Of a stretch of 64,000 nt of DNA, positions 58,301 to 64,000 are shown in pieces. Source of the stretch: Arenicola marina (Eukaryota; Annelida; Polychaeta; Arenicolidae); the NCBI GenBank assembly GCA_964019135.1, contig OZ025258.1, forward strand, positions 32,234,186-32,298,185, read 5' to 3'. The notes beneath the pieces were generated by a model. That model ran no database searches. It worked only from the letters and a program-made list of their open reading frames with translations, and was not told the DNA's origin. The translations under genes were made by a program, and so were the position numbers. Position 1 is the stretch's first letter, and each line of letters opens with the position of its first letter.

Positions 58301-61300
58301 CGAGGCTCAGTGGAGAGAGGGACGAGGCTCTGTGGAGAGAGGGACGAGGCTCTGTGGAGAGAGGGACGAGGCTCTGTGGAGAGAGGGACGAGGCTCTGTG
58401 GAGAGAGGGACGAGGCTCTGTGGAGAGAGGGACGAGGCTCTGTGGAGAGAGGGACGAGGCTCTGTGGAGAGAGGGACGAGACTCTGTGGAGAGAGGGACG
58501 AGGCTCTGTGGAGAGAGGGACGAGGCTCAGTGGAGAGAGGGACGAGGCTCTGTGGAGAGAGGGACGAGGCTCTGTGGAGAGAGGGACGAGGCTCTGTGGA
58601 GAGAGGGACGAGGCTCAGTGGAGAGAGGGACGAGACTCTGTGGAGAGAGGGACGAGGCTCAGTGGAGAGAGGGACGAGGCTCTGTGGAGAGAGGGACGAG
58701 GCTCTGTGGAGAGAGGGACGAGGCTCAGTGGAGAGAGGGACGAGGCTCAGTGGAGAGAGAGACGAGGCTCAGTGGAGAGAGGGACGAGGCTCTGTGGAGA
58801 GACGGACGAGGCTCAGTGGAGAGAAGGACGAGGCTCAGTGGAGAGAGGGACGAGACTCTGTGGAGAGAGGGACGAGGCTCTGTGGAGAGAGGGACGAGGC
58901 TCTGTGGAGAGAGGGACGAGGCTCTGTGGAGAGAGGGACGAGGCTCTGTGGAGAGAGGGACGAGGCTCTGTGGAGAGAGGGACGAGGCTCTGTGGAGAGG
59001 GAGACGAGGCTCTGTGGAGAGAGGGACGAGGCTCTGTGGAGAGAGGGACGAGGCTCTGCGGAGAGAGGGACGAGGCTCTGTGGAGAGAGGGACGAGGCTC
59101 TGTGGAGAGAGGGACGAGGCTCTGTGGAGAGAGGGACGAGGCTCTGTGGAGAGAGGGACGAGGCTCAGTGGAGAGAGGGACGAGGCTCTGTGGAGAGAGG
59201 GACGAGGCTCTGTGGAGAGAGGGACGAGGCTCTGTGGAGAGAGGGACGAGGCTCTGTGGAGAGAGGGACGAGGCTCTGGGGAGAGAGGGACGAGGCTCAG
59301 TGGAGAGAGGGACGAGGCTCTGTGGAGAGAGGGACGAGGCTCTGTGGAGAGAGGGACGAGGCTCTGTGGAGAGAGGGACGAGGCTCTGTGGAGAGAGGGA
59401 CGAGGCTCTGTGGAGAGAGGGACGAGGCTCTGTGGAGAGAGGGACGAGGCTCTGTGGAGAGAGGGACGAGGCTCAGTGGAGAGAGGGACGAGGCTCTGTG
59501 GAGAGAGGGACGAGGCTCTGTGGAGAGAGGGACGAGGCTCTGTGGAGAGAGGGACGAGGCTCTGTGGAGAGAGGGACGAGGCTCTGTGGAGAGGGAGACG
59601 AGGCTCTGTGGAGAGAGGGACGAGGCTCTGTGGAGAGAGGGACGAGGCTCAGTAGAGAGAGGGACGAGGCTCAGTGGAGAGAGGGACGAGGCTCTGTGGA
59701 GAGAGGGACGAGGCTCTGTGGAGAGAGGGACGAGGCTCTGTGGAGAGAGGGACGAGGCTCTGGGGAGAGAGGGACGAGGCTCAGTGGAGAGAGGGACGAG
59801 GCTCTGTGGAGAGAGGGACGAGGCTCTGTGGAGAGAGGGACGAGGCTCTGTGGAGAGAGGGACGAGGCTCTGTGGAGAGAGTGACGAGGCTCAGTGGAGA
59901 GAGGGACGAGGCTCAGTGGAGAGAGGGACGAGGCTCTGTGGAGAGAAGGAAGAGGCTCTGTGGAGAGAGGGACGAGGCTCTGTGGAGAGAGGGACGAGAC
60001 TCTGTGGAGAGAGGGACGAGGCTCTGTGGAGAGAGGGACGAGGCTCTGTGGAGAGACGGACGAGGCTCAGTGGAGAGAAGGACGAGGCTCAGTGGAGAGA
60101 GGGACGAGACTCTGTGGAGAGAGGGACGAGGCTCTGTGGAGAGAGGGACGAGGCTCTGTGGAGAGAGGGACGAGGCTCTGTGGAGAGAGGGACGAGGCTC
60201 TGTGGAGAGAGGGACGAGGCTCTGTGGAGAGAGGGACGAGGCTCTGTGGAGAGAGGGACGAGGCTCTGTGGAGAGGGAGACGAGGCTCTGTGGAGAGAGG
60301 GACGAGGCTCTGTGGAGAGAGGGACGAGGCTCTGCGGAGAGAGGGACGAGGCTCTGTGGAGAGAGGGACGAGGCTCAGTGGAGAGAGGGACGAGGCTCTG
60401 TGGAGAGAAGGACGAGGCTCTGTGGAGAGAGGGACGAGGCTCTGTGGAGAGAGGGACGAGACTCTGTGGAGAGAGGGACGAGGCTCTGTGGAGAGAGGGA
60501 CGAGGCTCTGTGGAGAGACGGACGAGGCTCAGTGGAGAGAAGGACGAGGCTCAGTGGAGAGAGGGACGAGACTCTGTGGAGAGAGGGACGAGGCTCTGTG
60601 GAGAGAGGGACGAGGCTCTGTGGAGAGAGGGACGAGGCTCTGTGGAGAGAGGGACGAGGCTCTGTGGAGAGAGGGACGAGGCTCTGTGGAGAGAGGGACG
60701 AGGCTCTGTGGAGAGGGAGACGAGGCTCTGTGGAGAGAGGGACGAGGCTCTGTGGAGAGAGGGACGAGGCTCTGCGGAGAGAGGGACGAGGCTCTGTGGA
60801 GAGAGGGACGAGGCTCTGTGGAGAGAGGGACGAGGCTCTGTGGAGAGAGGGACGAGGCTCTGTGGAGAGAGGGACGAGGCTCAGTGGAGAGAGGGACGAG
60901 GCTCTGTGGAGAGAGGGACGAGGCTCTGTGGAGAGAGGGACGAGGCTCTGTGGAGAGAGGGACGAGGCTCTGTGGAGAGAGGGACGAGGCTCTGGGGAGA
61001 GAGGGACGAGGCTCAGTGGAGAGAGGGACGAGGCTCTGTGGAGAGAGGGACGAGGCTCTGTGGAGAGAGGGACGAGGCTCTGTGGAGAGAGGGACGAGGC
61101 TCTGTGGAGAGAGGGACGAGGCTCTGTGGAGAGAGGGACGAGGCTCTGTGGAGAGAGGGACGAGGCTCTGTGGAGAGAGGGACGAGGCTCAGTGGAGAGA
61201 GGGACGAGGCTCTGTGGAGAGAGGGACGAGGCTCTGTGGAGAGAGGGACGAGGCTCTGTGGAGAGAGGGACGAGGCTCTGTGGAGAGAGGGACGAGGCTC

Positions 61301-64000
61301 TGTGGAGAGGGAGACGAGGCTCTGTGGAGAGAGGGACGAGGCTCTGTGGAGAGAGGGACGAGGCTCAGTAGGAGAGAGGGACGAGGCTCAGTGGAGAGAG
61401 GGACGAGGCTCTGTGGAGAGAGGGACGAGGCTCTGTGGAGAGAGGGACGAGGCTCTGTGGAGAGAGGGACGAGGCTCTGGGGAGAGAGGGACGAGGCTCA
61501 GTGGAGAGAGGGACGAGGCTCTGTGGAGAGAGGGACGAGGCTCTGTGGAGAGAGGGACGAGGCTCTGTGGAGAGAGGGACGAGGCTCTGTGGAGAGAGTG
61601 ACGAGGCTCAGTGGAGAGAGGGACGAGGCTCAGTGGAGAGAGGGACGAGGCTCTGTGGAGAGAAGGACGAGGCTCTGTGGAGAGAGGGACGAGGCTCTGT
61701 GGAGAGAGGGACGAGACTCTGTGGAGAGAGGGACGAGGCTCTGTGGAGAGAGGGACGAGGCTCAGTGGAGAGAGGGAGGAGGCTCTGTGGAGAGAGGGAC
61801 GAGGCTCTGTGGAGAGAGGGACGAGGCTCTGTGGAGAGAGGGACGAGGCTCTGTGGAGAGAGGGACGAGGCTCTGTGGAGAGAGGGACGAGGCTCTGTGG
61901 AGAGAGGGACGAGGCTCAGTGGAGAGAGGGACGAGGCTCTGTGGAGAGAGGGACGAGGCTCTGTGGAGAGAGGGACGAGGCTCTGTGGAGAGAGGGACGA
62001 GGCTCTGTGGAGAGAGGGACGGGGCTCTGTGGAGAGAGAGACGAGGCTCAGTGGAGAGAGGGACGAGGCTCTGTGGAGAGAGGGACACAGCTCAATGGAG
62101 AGAGGGACGAGGCTCTGTGGAGAGAGGGACGAGGCTCTGTGGAGAGAGGGACGAGGCTCTGTGGAGAGAGGGACGAGGCTCTGTGGAGAGAGGGACGAGG
62201 CTCTGTGGAGAGAGGGACGAGGCTCTGTGGAGAGAGGGACGAGGCTCAGTGGAGAGAGGGACGAGGCTCTGTGGAGAGAGGAACGAGGCTCTGTGGAGAG
62301 AGGGACGAGGCTCTGTGGAGAGAGGGACGAGGCTCTGTGGAGAGAGGGACGGGGCTCTGTGGAGAGAGAGACGAGGCTCAGTGGAGAGAGGGACGAAGCT
62401 CTGTGGAGAGAGGGACGAGGCTCTGCGGAGAGAGGGACGAGGCTCTGTGGAGAGAGGGACGAGGCTCTGTGGAGAGAGGGACGAGGCTCTGTTGAGAGAG
62501 GGACGAGGCTCAGTGGAGAGAGGGACGAGGCTCAGTGGAGAGAGGGACGAGGCTCTGTGGAGAGAGGGACGAGGCTCAGTGGAGAGAGGGACGAGGCTCA
62601 GTGGAGAGAGAGACGAGGCTCAGTGGAGAGAGGGACGAGGCTCTGTGGAGAGACGGACGAGGCTCAGTGGAGAGAAGGACGAGGCTCTGTGGAGAGAGGG
62701 ACGAGGCTCAGTGGAGAGAGAGACGAGGCTCAGTGGAGAGAGGGACGAGGCTCTGTGGAGAGACGGACGAGGCTCTGTGGAGAGAAGGAAAAGGCTCTGT
62801 GGAGAGAGGGACGAGGCTCTGTGGAGAGAGGGACGAGGCTCTGTTGAGAGAGGGACGAGGCTCAGTGGAGAGAGGGACGAGGCTCAGTGGAGAGAGGGAC
62901 GAGGCTCTGTGGAGAGAGGGACGAGGCTCAGTGGAGAGAGGGACGAGGCTCAGTGGAGAGAGAGACGAGGCTCAGTGGAGAGAGGGACGAGGCTCTGTGG
63001 AGAGACGGACGAGGCTCAGTGGAGAGAAGGACGAGGCTCAGTGGAGAGAGGGACGAGACTCTGTGGAGAGAGGGACGAGGCTCTGTGGAGAGAGGGACGA
63101 GGCTCTGTGGAGAGAGGGACGAGGCTCTGTGGAGAGAGGGACGAGGCTCTGTGGAGAGAGGGACGAGGCTCAGTGGAGAGAGGGACGAGGCTCTGTGGAG
63201 AGAGGGACGAGGCTCTGTGGAGAGAGGGACGAGGCTCTGTGGAGAGAGGGACGAGGCTCTGTGGAGAGAGGGACGAGGCTCTGTGGAGAGGGAGACGAGG
63301 CTCTGTGGAGAGAGGGACGAGGCTCTGTGGAGAGAGGGACGAGGCTCAGTAGAGAGAGGGACGAGGCTCAGTGGAGAGAGGGACGAGGCTCTGTGGAGAG
63401 AGGGACGAGGCTCTGTGGAGAGAGGGACGAGGCTCTGTGGAGAGAGGGACGAGGCTCTGGGGAGAGAGGGACGAGGCTCAGTGGAGAGAGGGACGAGGCT
63501 CTGTGGAGAGAGGGACGAGGCTCTGTGGAGAGAGGGACGAGGCTCTGTGGAGAGAGGGACGAGGCTCTGTGGAGAGAGTGACGAGGCTCAGTGGAGAGAG
63601 GGACGAGGCTCAGTGGAGAGAGGGACGAGGCTCTGTGGAGAGAAGGACGAGGCTCTGTGGAGAGAGGGACGAGGCTCTGTGGAGAGAGGGACGAGACTCT
63701 GTGGAGAGAGGGACGAGGCTCTGTGGAGAGAGGGACGAGGCTCTGTGGAGAGACGGACGAGGCTCAGTGGAGAGAAGGACGAGGCTCAGTGGAGAGAGGG
63801 ACGAGACTCTGTGGAGAGAGGGACGAGGCTCTGTGGAGAGAGGGACGAGGCTCTGTGGAGAGAGGGACGAGGCTCTGTGGAGAGAGGGACGAGGCTCTGT
63901 GGAGAGAGGGACGAGGCTCTGTGGAGAGAGGGACGAGGCTCTGTGGAGAGGGAGACGAGGCTCTGTGGAGAGAGGGACGAGGCTCTGTGGAGAGAGGGAC
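55310..64000. repeat. 22-bp satellite array 2 (about 395 units, continues past window)
   Basis: Same unit and orientation as array 1, with variants GGGGAG, GGGAGACG, GACGGACG and CTGTTGAG more common here. Higher-order offsets include 2,904 bp (132 units; 56770 and 59674) and 4,510 bp (205 units; 55384 and 59894). A single-base insertion near 61,370 shifts the register. Long plus-strand frames are artefacts. Confidence 0.95.

Noticed and set aside
55340..63581. Plus-strand open frames in array 2
   Set aside because: Same artefact as array 1; one frame even begins in the N gap.

Overview
This is an animal (eukaryotic) genomic window. It has short phase-matched exons with GT-AG introns, TATA-type promoters, AATAAA signals, MITE-like elements and very long minisatellites. 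There are no rRNA genes, CRISPR arrays or bacterial operons. The Ly6/uPAR-like domain proteins and the repeat load suggest a lophotrochozoan, perhaps a mollusc; that is inference, not something the sequence proves.

All genes I can support lie on the minus strand. They form a tandem cluster of secreted cysteine-rich proteins built from LU (Ly6/uPAR, three-finger) domains. Right to left (transcription order): gene D (54,892 to about 47,830, 5' part lost at a 200-N gap), gene B (about 42,800 to about 27,840, complete: 17 coding exons, 571 aa, five LU domains, Pro/Thr stalk, conserved tail), gene C (about 24,660 to about 20,620, divergent, one LU domain, uncertain 3' end) and gene A (about 3,990 to beyond position 1, only the 5' end is in view). 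Each LU domain is split over two exons: a front exon with six Cys and a back exon with five Cys ending in Cys-Asn. A 21-nt linker exon then carries one more Cys. Domain-to-domain junctions are all phase 1, so the three-exon cassette can duplicate without shifting the frame. Reading frame is kept through all 17 exons of gene B (1,716 nt) and all 10 visible exons of gene D, and A/B and B/D are recognisable paralogues.

About 40% of the window is satellite. A 22-bp unit fills 6,451-18,966 and 55,310-64,000. Its long plus-strand reading frames (22-residue period in every frame) are by-products of a stop-free repeat, not genes. Read on the minus strand, every unit carries a 3' splice-site-like pyrimidine tract plus CAG.

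The most striking pattern is that several other minisatellites in this cluster are amplifications of an exon end plus its 5' splice donor: 55 bp in gene A, 43 bp, 33 bp and 26-27 bp in gene B, and 33 bp in gene D. In each case the functional exon abuts the array, and the array is a ladder of near-identical donor sites running into the intron. Gene C and the last gene B domain have arrays with a weaker link to a donor. Small DNA elements (a 333-bp inverted-repeat element with 9-bp target duplication inside a minisatellite, a TTAA-flanked element, foldback palindromes, a tRNA-like SINE fragment) fill the introns and intergenic DNA.
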